Part shown: positions 43,606 through 56,437 of the stretch, in pieces
How the letters are laid out: every line of letters starts with the position of its first letter
How positions within the stretch are numbered: position 1 is the stretch's first letter
Assembly (NCBI GenBank): GCA_047967505.1
Contig: CM106539.1
Source: Dipteris shenzhenensis
Taxonomy: Eukaryota > Polypodiophyta > Polypodiopsida > Gleicheniales
Strand: one strand, 5' to 3'
Length of the DNA stretch: 64,000 bases
Position numbers and translations under genes: made by a program
Notes under the pieces: model-generated
What the model was told of the DNA's origin: nothing
The model's database searches: none
The model's input: only the letters and a program-made list of their open reading frames with translations

Positions 43606-46027
43606 ATTAGAACAGTGGAACTAGTAGAAAAAAGGGGGGAAATGGGATAGTAAAAAAGAATTAATAAAAAGAAAAATTAGGGAGAATGGATATAAGAAAA
43701 TTAGGAGAAAAAAGAGGAAATTTTTAAAAAAGGGGGGCAAGGGGAGTAGAAAAGGCAAAAAATTAAGGGAAATAAAGGATAGAAGTTAAGGGAAACTTTT
43801 AAGGGGAACATTACTGATAAAAAAGGGGGGGAAGGGGGGGGGGATAAAGTAAATGTAAAGGAAAAATGAATAGGAAGTGTGTGTGTGTGTGTCTATGTCT
43901 ATGTACCCACCTTTGCCCCAATAGGATACACCACACTAGCTGAGACAGTAGATCATCACCTAGTGTGATGACCTACTATCTACTCGAAGAGGTTAAGAAG
44001 TATTGAGAGGTGCAAAATTTAAGGGATGGAAAATATGTGCTTGAGTGAGGTAGGCTAGAACTTAGAAGTGTGGAAACAAATAAATACGTTGAGGTCCTAG
44101 CAATAGCAAGATCAAGCAAGGAGAGGAAGTTGGGCAACTCTATCAATTGTTCGGGTTTGAAGAGTCCTTCAAAAGAAGAAAATTTAGAAGGTAAGTGGAA
44201 TAAGAATATTATTGCTCATAAGAGCAATGAAAGGACCCAAAAAGGCGAAGGCCATGATGACTTAAATGTATTGTTTGGGAGGCACGAGTGAGAGTTGGAG
44301 TGGGTTGTTGAGAGATTTGGATTGGATTGTGATGTCCCGTGAATATTTCTGCAAGGCCAAGAAAAGGATTAGAAGAACGTTTTTAAAAAAAAGAGGAAAA
44401 CCAAGTTAGATTAGGGAGTCAAAAACCCAAAAAATAGCCTTGATGACTTAAAGGTCCTATGTGCAACCCACCAAAGTTGTAGGGAAAAGTGTGTGTGTAT
44501 AATAGACATTTACAACACCCCTTTCCATAGTGAAGAGTAGACAAATTTGGAGGAGAGAGAAATGTTTAATAGATAAACATTGCAATAAACATTAAAAAAA
44601 AGGAGTAGCATCATTAAAGGATGAACAATTTTCTTAAAAAGGAAATGTGAGCAATAGAGCTTTGATAAGTCATTGGTAGCATCACTTTTATTGAAGAGCG
44701 GAGTCTGCCTACCTGCCACCATCCAACAAGAAAACATGGTGAGAACAAGCTTAACTTTGGTTGGGAAGACGGGTGTCATAAACACCCCTCCCTTGTTATC
44801 GGGGTCACAATAAATTAGAAGCATAACCATAAACTCAAATAGCTCAACATAGTATAAAAGAAAGAAGATGGGTTTATAGATAATGGAATAGGGTGAGCCG
44901 ACTTGAAGTGAATGTGGTGCGGTTTAAACCTAGATGGGGAAGGGGGGTGTAATAGAAAATAATTAGTCAAAGTAATAAAACCATGGAGGGTGGAGTGTTA
45001 TATGAGGGAAATTATGAAGGAAAACTTTGAGGGGAATTTTTTAAAGGGAAAATATAAGGGAAAACATAAAGGGAAATAAAGGGAATTTAAATAGGTAAAG
45101 AAGGGGGAGGGAAAAAGGTTTTATAGATTATGGAGTGGGGTGAACCATGTTGCAGTAAATGTGGTGGTTTAAAAACAGACGGTAACGGGAAGTGTAAAAA
45201 ATATTTAATAATAAGGGCATTTACAACACCCCTTTCCATAGTGAAGGGTATACAAATTTGGAGAAGGAGAGAGAAATGTTTAATAGATAAACATTGCAAT
45301 AAACATCCAAAAAAAAGGAGTAGCATCATTAAAGGATGAACAATTTTCTAAAAAAGGAAATGTGAGCAATAGAGCTTTCATAAGTCGTTGGTAGCATCAC
45401 TTTCATTGAAGAGGGGAGTCTGCCTATGTGCCACCATCCAAGAAGAAAACATGGTGAGAACTAGCTTAACTTTGGTTGGGAAGACAGGTGTCATAAACAC
45501 CCCTCCCTTGCTATCGGGGTCACAATAAATTAGAAGCATAATCATAAACTCAAATAGCTCAATGTAGAATAAAAGAAAGAAGATGGGTTTATAGATAATG
45601 GAATAGGGTGAGCCGACTTGAAGTAAATGTGGTGGGGTGTAAACCTGGAGGGGGAAGGGGGGTCTAATAGAAAATAATTAGGCAAAGTAATAAAACCATG
45701 GAGGGTGGAGTATTATATGAGGGAAATTATGAAGTGAAACTTGGAGGGGAATTTTTTAAAGGGAAACTCTAAGGGAAAACATAAAGGGAAATAAAGGGAC
45801 TTTAAACAGGTAGAGAAATTTAAAGGGAAAATATAAGGGAAAACATAAAGGGAAATAAAGGGAATTTAAATAGGTAGAGAAGGGGGAGGGAAAAAGGTTT
45901 TGTAGATTATGGAGTGGGGTGAACCATCTTGCAGTAAATATGATGGGTTAAAAATGGAGGGGAAGGGAAGTGTAAACAATATTTAACAGTAATGACATAA
46001 AGAGTGGAGTGTTTTAAAGAGGGAGAT
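43606..46027 (+). repeat. macro-repeat, purine strand on plus (unit resumed after A1, plus a 714-bp tandem duplication)
   Basis: Starts ATTAGAACAGTGGAACTAG. Contains a poly-G block, a short (GT)n tract at about 43879-43891, the hairpin pair, CCCGTGAATATTTCTGCAAG (44336), AACTTTGGTTGGGAAGAC (44755, 45470) and GATGGGTTTATAGATAATGG (44868, 45581). The last two anchors are repeated 713-715 bp apart, a local tandem duplication. It ends at GAGGGAGAT, where element C begins. Confidence 0.85.
43932..43981. repeat. overlapping alternative hairpins of the macro-repeat
   Basis: CACACTAGCTGA and TCACCTAGTGTG form one stem; AGACAGTAGATCATCAC and GTGATGACCTACTATCT form the other, each with a few mismatches in this copy. 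Confidence 0.75.
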
Positions 46028-46197
46028 TGTGCGGGTTAAAGGTCACTGTGCCTTTACCCTGGTTATGTACAATACTCAAACACATATATAAATGAATGTA
46101 AAAGAAGATTAGGGTAGTTTTGCACCCACCAAACTTGTGTGGCTCTCTGTCTCTCTCTCTCCTTCTTCCGTTCTTGCTTCCGTTGAGAGCACTCTCA
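46028..46197 (+). repeat. candidate 5' LTR of element C
   Basis: TGTGCGGGTTAAAGG follows the repeat word GAGGGAGAT at a point where other units continue TATAAATG. The segment ends ...CACTCTCA, followed within two bases by TGGTATGATCTAGC, a degenerate tRNA-Met primer-binding site. A TATA-like CATATATAAATG lies at about 46084. No second LTR exists to confirm it. Confidence 0.5.
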
Positions 46198-47612
46198 ACT
46201 GGTATGATCTAGCTGAGCGTGCGTGAATGCTTGAAGCTCAGCAGCTCTGTGGGAGGAAGGAGAAGCTCTGTGGGAAGCTTTGTGGGTGACTTTACTTGCA
46301 TCCGAGTGTGCAGAGACCTTGGAGGAACCTTTGGAAAAGTCACTTTGGCTTTGCGAAGTGGTTTTGAGAGCCTGTTAAGAGCTTTCAAAGAAAAAGTCGT
46401 TTTTTGAGCTTTTCTTTGTTCCATTCGATGACAGAGACTCCGTATTGACTTGTAGAGGACACTATTGCTTGCTTTTGGTGTCCACATTACTTTAGGAGCT
46501 TGGAAACACCTTCATTCTTGAATCTGGGATCATTTCATTGGATTTCTGACTCACTGTGTCAGTTCCTGCGTTTTTTGCCCGGGTGTTGGAACTCAAGTTT
46601 GGAGCAACCATTTGCAGATTTGTCAGTTCCGGTGGACTCAGGAGGTCCTAAAACTGCTATGTTGCTCATCATTCGCACTCCGGTGGAGTTTACAAACAGC
46701 TCTATTTCCAAAAACGTTTTTCAGTACGTGTGTTAGACCCAATGATTGAGACCACGGTTTCCAAAACCGTCTATCCCATTTCGTTCCGGACGCCCAAAAA
46801 CCCCTACCTGTCAGTTCTTGCACGATTCGGTGGAGGATTTTCAGAGTTATAGATCTCTGTGTATTCGATTTCGTCTCTCTGTTATGCATTTTTCATTCTA
46901 AGGTTTTGAAACCTTAGATTTATGCCACATGGCAGTGGATAAGTGTTGACTCCCATTTCTCACTCATTGGTTGGGATTTTGGAGTTCTGGCAGAAGAGAG
47001 ATATTTGCAGATTTTCTTGCTGATTCCGATTATGCAATGGCACCCATGTTTTGAGGCATCTCAAGTTCTATTTTCAGTAGCGCTCATTACGTGTGGGACT
47101 ATGATTTCTTAAGCATACCTTATGCAGATCACTCTGGTTGCAGTTTGAGCAGTGTGCGCTCATTCGTGGTGTGCATTGGGTTGTAGTGGATGATTTATAG
47201 GCCATTTGGATGCATTGCGGTCCTTATTGGAGGCGCTGATAGGCCCAAATTGCCTTGTGGGATGCTATTTTTATGGATGCTTTGCACATGGATGCTATTT
47301 TATGCTGAGGGACAGCTTTGACACATTGTAGGTGATGCACTGATAGTGCTATGCTCTCTTGGATGAGATATTATTGATGCATATGCCAGTGGACAGTGTT
47401 TATGCTTGAGTCATTTGGCACTTATTGGCAATTTCTTTTGGGCCAGATTTGCTCATATGGATGCATAGTATATGCACATGAGTCAGATGCTTTGAGCTTT
47501 GAGTTTTGGTGATATTTCACTCTATTGTGGCATACACATTTGGGTGCACCTGGTATTTGTTGTGATTCTCTCTTGTAGGCACTAGCATTTGGGATTTTGC
47601 TTCATTTGCATC
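46198..47612 (+). other. unusually long leader of element C, no protein recognised
   Basis: About 1.4 kb between the primer-binding site and the gag start. It has many short open frames on both strands, none with a known motif, and mixed base composition unlike the purine-rich flanks. Confidence 0.4.
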
Positions 47613-50612
47613 ATGGCATCCTCTTCCAAGTCTGAAAAGGAGTTTTTCAGCATTAAAAAGTTTGATGGGACAAACTTTTCTTTGTGGAAAGAACAGATAA
47701 GGGATGTGCTTATTCAAAAGAAGCAGATTAAACCCTTGGCAGGTATTGAAGCTAAGCCTGCAGATATGTCTGAGGATGATTGGAATGAGTTGGATGCATT
47801 AGCAAAGTCTACTATTAGACTTCATCTTGCAGAGTCAGTTTATTTCACAGTAGTAAATGAGCAGACTACGGAAGATTTGTGGAAGAAACTGTGTGCCACT
47901 TATGAGAAGGAAACTGCCTCTAATAAAGTTTACCTCATGAAGAGGTTGTTTGAGCTGCAGATGAAGGAAGGGGTCTCCATTGCTTCTCACTTGAATGAAT
48001 TCAATATTATTTTCAGCCAGCTTCAGGCTCAGAAGATGAATTTTGATGTGGAGACTAAGGCAATATTTCTCTTATGTTCATTGCCATCCTCATGGGATAC
48101 CTTCCGTATAGCTGTCAGTAACTCTGCACCTGGTGGAGTACTGAAATTTGATGATGTTGTGGGTAGCTTGTTGGCCGAGGAGATTAGACGGAAGTCTATA
48201 AATGGCAACAAGCAGGATGCAGCCTTAAATGTGCAAAGGGGCAGATCACAGTTCAGGGGGAAGTCCCAAGAAAGAGGGAAGTCTCGTAGCAAATCCAGGG
48301 CACGGAACATTGAGTGTTACCATTGTGGCAAGAAGGGCCATATGAAAAAGGATTGCAACAAGCTGAAAAGAGAGCAAAAGGATAAGAAAAAGAATGCAAA
48401 TTGGGGTGCAAATCAAAAAGAAGAGAGTCCAAGGGAGGACAAAGGAAAAGTGAAGATCGAGGAGATCAATGCAGTCACACGTAATAGTGACAATGATGTT
48501 CTCTTCATGTCTAGTTTATCTGCAGAGTTGCTTACCACTTCAGATGATGCATATTCCCAAGATTGGATTTTGGATTCTGGTGCTTCATTCCATGTTACTC
48601 CCCATAGGGAATGGTTCTCCACTTATGACAGTGGAAAGACAGGTTGTGTGCATCTTGGAAATGACTATGCATGTGACATAGTGGGAGCAGGTGACATAAA
48701 GTTTTCTTTTGCAAATGGGTCTGCATTTGTTTTGAAACATGTGAGACATGTGCCTAAGCTGACCAAGAGTCTTATTTCAGTGGGTCAGCTAGATGATGCT
48801 GGTTTTCACACCACTTTTGGCTTTCAAAGTTGGAAAATTCAGAAGGGCTCTATGCTTTTAGCTAGGGGTGCCAAGTGTGGGACTTTGTATCCCTTACATG
48901 TATCAGGGGTATTTGATCATGTTGTTGCAATAACCGAGCAGCCAAGCACTTCTTTGTGGCATTGCAGGTTGGGGCACATGAGCCAGAATGGAATGAAACT
49001 CTTATGCCGTTTGGGTTATGTACCGCATTTGAGTTTCTCTGATTTTGAATTTTGTGAGCATTGTCTCTATGGGAAGCAGACTAAATCAGCCCATAAAAGA
49101 AGGGGAAACAAAGAGTTTGAAAAGCTTGATTTGGTGCATTCAGATGTATGCGGTCCCATGCCTACACGGTCATTAGGCGGGGCTGAATACTATGTGACAT
49201 TCATTGATGATGCAACTAGGAAAGTGTGGGCTTATGCTATAGCTCGGAAGAGTGATGTGTTCCAAGTATTTCAGAAATGGCTGGCCTTGGTTGAGAATCA
49301 GTCAGGTAGAACGCTTAAATGCCTACGGACTGATAATGGTGGAGAGTATCTCTCTCATGACTTTCAGCATTTCTGTGATACACGTGGGATTAAGAGGGAG
49401 CTCACATCTCCTCGTACTCCAGAGCAAAATCCCATTGCAGAAAAGATGAACCGTACCATTCAAGAAAGGTTGCAATGCATGCTTTCCAATGCAAGTCTTT
49501 CTTGTGGTTTTTGGGCTGAGGCAATGAAGACTGCAGTGCATGTGATCAATAGATCACCTAGTAAGAGTTTGGATGGTGGTATTCCTGAAGAGGCATGGAG
49601 TGGCAAGAAGCCCTCTTACTCTCATTTGCGCATATTTGGGTGTGAGGCATATGCACATATGCCAAAAGAGCTTTGAAAGAAGCTAGATCCTAAGTCTAGG
49701 AAATGCATCTTTCTAGGTTATGGTGAAAGTGGAGAGATGGGCTATCGTCTCTGGGATCCAGAAGCAAAGAAGATCATACACAACCATGATGTGGTCTTCA
49801 ATGAGAAGAAGATGCATAAGGCACCCATGAGGGATGTGGAAATGAGGAGAATCACTTTCCAGGATGTGAATCCACCTGCATATGTTGATAGATAGCAAGC
49901 TGTCCATGCACCAAATGTGCAAGAAATGGTACCAAGTACTCCCACATGTATACAATCAAGGGTAGATGATGGATCATCTATTGGTGGAAATGATGAGCCA
50001 AATGTGGCTGATATGCAGGTGGGACAGCAAGCTGAAATGCCCTTGAGAAGATCATCTAGAGTGTCTAGACCACCTGATAGGTTTGTTCCAGGGGTAGACT
50101 ATGTGATGCTTACTGATTGTGGGGAGCCTTCTTGCTACAGAGAGGCTATGATGCATGAGGATCAACGCAAGTGGGAGTATGCTATGCAATCAGAGATGAG
50201 TTCACTTATGAAGAATAAGACTTGGGACTTGGTTTCTTTGCCACATGGAAAGAAAGCATTGCCATGTAAATGGGTCTACAAAATGAAGGTCACAGGTGAT
50301 GATGTGCCTAGGTACAAGGCCCGTTTGGTTGCTAAAGGGTTCAAGCAAGAGAAGGGTGTGGAATTTGATGAGATATTCTCTTCGGTTGTGAAGATGACCA
50401 CACTTAGATGCATGCTTGGACTAGTGGCATTAGAGGATATGGAGCTTATGCAAATGGATGTCAAGACAGCTTTCTTGCATGGGGATTTGCATGAGGAAAT
50501 TTACATGGTGCAGCCGGAAGGCTTTGAAGAAAAGGGCAAAGAGCATTTAGTTTGCAAGCTAAAGAAGAGTCTCTATGGTCTTAAGCAAGCACCTAGAGAA
50601 TGGTATCAGAAG
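47613..50612 (+). pseudogene. element C gag-pol, single frame with two nonsense codons, truncated in RT
   Basis: Start chosen at 47613 (MASSSKSEKEFFSIKKFDGT), typical for copia gag; an ATG 8 codons upstream is also in frame. About 1000 codons follow in one frame, broken only by TGA at 49674-49676 (a CGA Arg position in PKEL-R-KKLDP) and TAG at 49893-49895. Gag carries a perfect zinc knuckle, CYHCGKKGHMKKDC (about 48316). Protease: DWILDSGASFHVT (48560). Integrase: HCRLGHMSQNG...CEHCLYGKQ, then VHSDVCGPMP, FIDDATRKVWAY, RTDNGGEY, TPEQNPIAEKMN. RT: CKWVYKMKV, RYKARLVAKGFKQEKGVEFD, MQMDVKTAFLHGDLHEEIYM, KLKKSLYGLKQAPREWYQK. Sequence style is that of the Tnt1/Tork group. It cannot transpose, since YVDD and RNase H are absent. 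Confidence 0.95.
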
Positions 50613-53558
50613 TGCATAACCATAAACTCAAATAGCTCAACGTAGAATAAAAGAAAGAAGATGGGTTTATAGATAATGGAATAGGGTGAGCCGACTTGAA
50701 GTGAATGTGGTGGGGTGTAAACCTGGAGGGGGAAGGGGGGTGTAATAGAAAATAATTAGTCAAAGTAATAAAACCATGGAGGGTGGAGTATTATATGAGG
50801 GAAATTATGAAGGAAAACTTTGAGGGGAATTTTTTAAAGGGAAAATATAAGGGAAAACATAAAGGGAAATAAAGGGAATTTAAATAGGTAGAGAAGGGGG
50901 AGGGAAAAAGGTTTTATAGATTATGGAGTGGGGTGAACCATCTTGCAGTAAATATGGTGGGTTAAAAATCGATGGGAAGAGGAAGTGTAAAAAATATTTA
51001 ATAATAAGGACATTTACAACACCCCTTACCATAATGAAGGGTATACAAATTTGGAGAAGGAGAAAGATATGTTTAATAGATAAACATTGCAATAAACATC
51101 CAAAAAAAAGGAGTAGCATCATTAAAGGATGAACATATTTCTAAAAAAAGAAATGTGAGCAATAGAGCTTTGATAAGTCGTCAGTAGCATCACTTTCATT
51201 GAACAGGGGAGTTTGCCTACCTGCCACCATCCAAGAAGAAAACATGGTGAGAACCAGCTTAACTTTGGTTGGGAAGACACGTGTCATAAACACCCCTCCC
51301 TTGCTATCGGGGTCACAATAAATTAGAAGCATAATCATAAACTCAAATAGCTCAATGTAGAATAAAAGAAAGAAGATGGGTTTATAGATAATGGAATAGG
51401 GTGAGCCGACTTGAAGTGAACGTGGTGGGGTGTAAACCTAGAGGGGGAAGGGGGGTCTAATAGAAAATAATTAGTCAAAGTCATAAAACCATGGAGGGTG
51501 GAGTATTATATGAGGGAAATCATGAAGGGAAACTTGGAGGGGAATTTTTTAAAGGGAAACTCTAAGGGAAAACATAAAGGGAAACAAAGGGAATTTAAAT
51601 AGGTAGATAAATTTAAAGGGAAAATATAAGGGAAAACATAAAGGGAAATAAAGGGAATTTAAATAGGTAGAGAAGGGGGAGGGAAAAAGGTTTTGTAGAT
51701 TATGGAGTGGGGTGAACCATCTTGCAGTAAATATGGTGGTTTAAAAATGGAGGGGAAGGGGAAGTGTACACAATATTTAACAATAATGACATAAAGGATA
51801 GAGTGTTTTAAAGAGGGAAATTATAAATGTGAGAATTTTTTTTAAGGGAAAGTTTAAAGGGGAGAAACCTAAAGGGAAAAATAAGGGGGATTAACTAGAA
51901 ATAGAAGGGTGGTGGATGAAAATTATAAAATTGAGAGAGAAGGGGGAGGGAAAATGAAACCAGAAAAAAGAGATTGAATAATTGGAGAAGGGGGGAAGGA
52001 AGATAAAACTATGGATCAAGGGGAATAATAGCAAATATATCAATGGAGAGAAGCAAGAAATTAGAAGGTCAGGTTTGAAGGAAGGAATAGTGAAGTAGAA
52101 AGAATATAGGGGGGGTGTATTAATGTGCAAGACAGAAACCAAAGAAATGATATTAAGAAACAAGTAAGGGGGGTAATAAAAAATGAAGCAAGAAATAAAA
52201 AACAAAACCTATGAGTCCATGATGGTGGTCAAGTCATTGGAGACGATGAAGAGTTGGGTAGCAGGACCAAAGGGAGACAGCCAAGAAATAGAGATGAAGG
52301 GCGAGCCGGCAGCAAGACAGCAATACACAATCGAAGTAGAAGGAGAAGCACAGTCAAGGAGGTCCCGGTATGAGAAGAAGTGCGAGTCAATAGAAGATCT
52401 TTCTACATGAAGGGTATAAGGGGGCTCAGTACAGGCAATGATAGTGGGACAATTGGGGCAATCGATGGGTATAAGTACATTACATGAGCTAGAGTATAGG
52501 TGGGAGAAGGGGCAGGTTTTAAAGGTCAGTTTGGCTTAGTTGGGGAGCCATGGAGTGTAGTCAGTAGAGGAGGTAGGGGCACGGTGGCCGATAGCCACAC
52601 ATAAATCAAGAGACAGGGATGTGAGCAGTTTGACGAGGGCAAAAAATCAGAGCAGTCGAGGGGACTTTAGAAGAAGGTGTTTTTGGAAAAATTCGAAGAA
52701 GAAATTAGAACAAATGAGAAATGATTAGAAAAAGTGAGTAAACTAGGGAAAATGAAGCGATAGGAATCTGAAAGAAGTTTTTCTTGGGAGAAGAGACTTA
52801 GCGAATTAGAAAAAAGAAAAATAAAATGAGAGAATTAGAGAGAGAGAGAGAGAGTGCTAGGGTTTGGGGGGGGAGAGAGCAAGTTTGGTTATTTAGTTTA
52901 GTTAGTGTAGCTAGGTAGAAGTGTGGTCAGTTTGGTGGGGGAAGTTAGGGAGGCAAGGGTGGTTTGGAGGTTTGGTTAGGTAGTTAGGAAAAAAGGTGTA
53001 AATAGTTTATGAAAAAAGGGGGGCAAAAAAGAGGAAGCTATTAGGCAATAAGTAGTAAAAAAGGTTTTATAAAATACGTGGAAGGGCGAGGAGATTTAAG
53101 AAAGGAAAATCTTATTAAAAAAACCAAAGAGTTTCGAAGTTTAGGAAGATTAAAAAAGGGGGTGGGCAGAGAAGAGAAGAGGGGTTGTTTTGGGTTTTAG
53201 GGCTTGAACGAGATAAATTAAGGGAAAACTTCACGAGCTTAATTTAACTTTAGATTTAGATATTAGAACAATGGAACTAGTAGAAAAAAGGGGGAAAATG
53301 GGAGATGTAAATTAAAAAAGAATTAATAAAAGAAAAATTAGGGACACTGGATATAAGAAAATTAGGAGGAAAAAGAGGAAATTTTTAATTAACAAATTTT
53401 CAAAAAAGGGGCGTGAGGGGATTCGAAAAGGAAAAAAATTAAGGGAAATAAAGGATAGAACTTAAGGAAAAATTTTAAGGGGAACATTAATGATAAAAAA
53501 AGCGGGGAAGGGGGGGGGGGGGGGATAAAGTAAATGTAAAGGAAAAATGAATAGGAAG
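50613..53558 (+). repeat. macro-repeat unit, purine strand on plus
   Basis: Contains the 714-bp local duplication (anchor GATGGGTTTATAGATAATGG at 50660 and 51376), the AATGAAGCAAGAAATAAAAA anchor at 52183, a core to about 52650, a short GA tract at 52840-52855, and the uninterrupted join GATTTAGATATTAGAACAATG (about 53258) that shows the A1 insertion site in its empty state. No gene. Confidence 0.85.
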
Positions 53559-56017
53559 TGTGTGTGTGTGTGTGTGTACCCACCTTTGCCCGAATAGGAT
53601 ACACCACACTAGGTGAGACAATGGATCATCACCTAGTGTAATGACCTACTGTCTACCTAAAGAGGTTAAGAAGTATTGAGAGGTGCAAAATTTAAGGAAT
53701 GGAAAATATGTGCTTGAGTGAGGTAGGTTAGAACTTAGAAGTGTGGAAGCAAATAGAATACATTAAGGTCCTAGCAGTAGCAAGATCAAGCAAGCAGAGG
53801 AAGTTGGGCAATTCTATCAATTGTTCGGGTTTGAAGAATCCTTAAAAAGGTGAAATTTTAGAAGGTAAGTGGAATAAGAATAATATTGCTCATAAGAACA
53901 ATGAAACGAGTCAAAAAGGCGAAGGCCATGGTGACTTAAATGTATTGTTTGGGAGGCAGGAATGAGAGTTGGAGTGGGATGTTGAGAGATATGGATTGGA
54001 TTGTGACATCCCGTGAATATTTCTGCAAGGCCAAGAAAAGGATTAGAAGAACGTTTTTTTTAGAAAGAGGAAAACTAAGTTAGATCAGGGAGTCAAAAAG
54101 CCAAAAAATAGCCTTGATGACTTAAAGGTCATATCTGCAACCGACCAAAGTTGCAAGGAAAAGTGTGTATGTGTAGTAGACAATTAAAACACCCCTTTCC
54201 ATAGTGAAGAGTAGACAAATTTGGAGAATGTTTAATAGATACACATTACAATAAACATCCAAAAAAAAGTAGCATTATTAAAGGATGAACAATTTTCTAA
54301 AAAAGGAAATGTGAGCAATAGAGCCTTGGCAAGTCATCGGTAGCATCACTTTTATTGAAGAGGGAAGTCTGCCTACCTACCACCATCCAATAAGAAAACA
54401 TGGTGAGAACTAGCTTAACTTTGGTTGGGAAGACAGGTGTCATAAACACCCCTCCCTTGTTATTGGGGTCACAATAAGTTAGAAGCATAATGATAAACTC
54501 AAATAGCTCAATGTAGAATAAAAGAAAGAAGATGGGCTTATAGATAATGGAATAGGGTGAGCCGAAGTGAATGTGGTGGGGTGTAAACCTGGAGGGGGAA
54601 GGGGGGTGTAATAGAAAATAATTAGTGAAAGTAATAAAACCATGGAGGGTGGAGTATTATATGAGGGAAATTATAAGGGGAAACTTTGAGGGGAATTTTT
54701 TAAAGGGAAAATATAAGGGAAAACATAAAGGGAAATAAAGGGAATTTAAATAGGTAGAGAAATTTAAAGGGAAAATAAAAGGGAAAACATAAAGGGAAAT
54801 AAAGGGAATTTAAATAGGTAGAGAAGGGGGAGGGAAAAAGGCTTTATGGATTATGGAGTGGGGTGAACCATCTTGCAGTAAATATGGTGGGTTAAAAATG
54901 GAGGGGAAGGGGAAGTGTAAACAATATTTAACAATAATGACATAAAGGGTGGAGTGTTTCAAAGAGGGAGATTATAAATGCGAGAAGTTTTTTAAAGGGA
55001 AAGTTTAAAGGGGAGAAAACTAAAGGGAAAAATAAGGGGGATTAACTAGAAATAGAAGGGGGGGGATGAAAATTATAAAATTGAGAGAGAAGGGGGAGGG
55101 AAAATGAAACCAGAAAAAAGAGATTAAATAAGTGGAGAAGGGGGGAAGGAAGATAAAACTATGGATCAAGGGGAATAATAGCAATTATATCAATGGAGAG
55201 AAGAGAGAAATTAGAAGGTGGGGTTTGAAGGAAGGAATAGTGAAGTAGAAAGAATATAGGGGGGTGTGTATTGATGTGCAAGACAAAAACCAAAGAAATG
55301 ATAAGAAACAAGTAAGGGGGGTAATAAAAAATGAAGTAAGAAATAAAAAACAAAACCTGTAAGTCCATGATGGTGGCCCAGTCATTAGAGACGATGAAGA
55401 GTTGGGTAGCGAGACCAAAGGGAGACAGCCAAGAAATAAAGATGAAGGGCAGACCAGGAGCAAGACAGCAACACACAATTGAAGTACGGGGAGAAGCACA
55501 ATCAAGGAGGTCACGGTATGAGAAGAAGCGCAAGTCAACAGAAGATATGTCTGCATAGGCACAGGCGCCAAAGACAGGGCTTATGAGGAAGGGTAGAAGG
55601 GGGCTCAGTACGGCAGGCACTGCTGGCAGCAGGACAGCCGAGGCAACTGAGGGGTATAAGTACATTACATGAGCAAGAGCAGGTGGGAGAAGGGGCAGGT
55701 TCCAAAGGTAAGTTTGGCTTAGTCGGGGAGCCATGGAGTGTAGTCGGTAGAGGGGGTAGGGGCACGGTGGTCGATAGCCAAACATAAATCAAGAGACAGG
55801 GATGCCAATAGAGGAGGGCGAAAAATTAGAGCAGTCAAGGGGACTTTAGAAAAAGGTGTTTTTGGAAAAATTCAAAGAAGAAATTAGAACAAATGAGAAA
55901 TGATTAGAAAAAGTGAGTAAACTAGGGAAAATGAAGCGATAAGAATCTAAAAGAAGTTTTTGTTGGGAGAAAAGACTTAGCAAATTAGAAAAAAGAAAAA
56001 TAAAATGAGAGAATTAG

Positions 56018-56065
<48 letters not shown>

Positions 56066-56437
56066 CAAGGGTTTGGGGGGGGGAGAGAGGAACTTTGGTT
56101 ATTTAGTTTAGTTAGTGTAGTTGGGTAGAAGTGTAGTCAGTTTGGCAGGGGAATTTAGGGTAGAAAAAAGGGAGGAAATGGGAGAGACATTGTAAATTAA
56201 AAAAGAATTAATAAAAAGAAAAATTAAGGAGAATGGATCTAAGAAAATTAGGAGAAAAAAGGGGAAATTTTTAATCAATAAATTTTTAAAAAAGGGGCAC
56301 GAGGGGAGTAGAAAAGGCAAGAAATTAAGGGAAATAAAGGATAGAAGTAAAAGGAAAATTTTAAGGGGAACATTTATGATAAAAAAGGGGGGGAAGGGGG
56401 GGGGGGATAAAGTAAATGTAAAGGAAAAATGAATAGG

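Larger units (their letters stand above)
46028..50612 (+). mobile_element. Ty1/copia element C (Tnt1/Tork-like), 3'-truncated
   Basis: Candidate 5' LTR, long leader and gag-pol through to mid reverse transcriptase. The YVDD box, RNase H, polypurine tract and 3' LTR are missing. At 50607-50615 the RT codons for ...REWYQK join macro-repeat sequence CATAACCATAAACTCAAATA with an AGAAG word common to both partners (44817). No target-site duplication can be seen because the right end is lost. Confidence 0.85.

Noticed and set aside
43606-46027. Minus-strand frames of about 80-106 codons repeated in several units (for example 44510-44830, 45087-45329)
   Set aside because: They follow the repeat, are hydrophobic pyrimidine-strand frames and carry no domain.
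50616-53254. Continuation of element C (RT end and 3' LTR) to the right of 50612
   Set aside because: The sequence is macro-repeat from 50613 on; no YVDD, RNase H or LTR copy was found.
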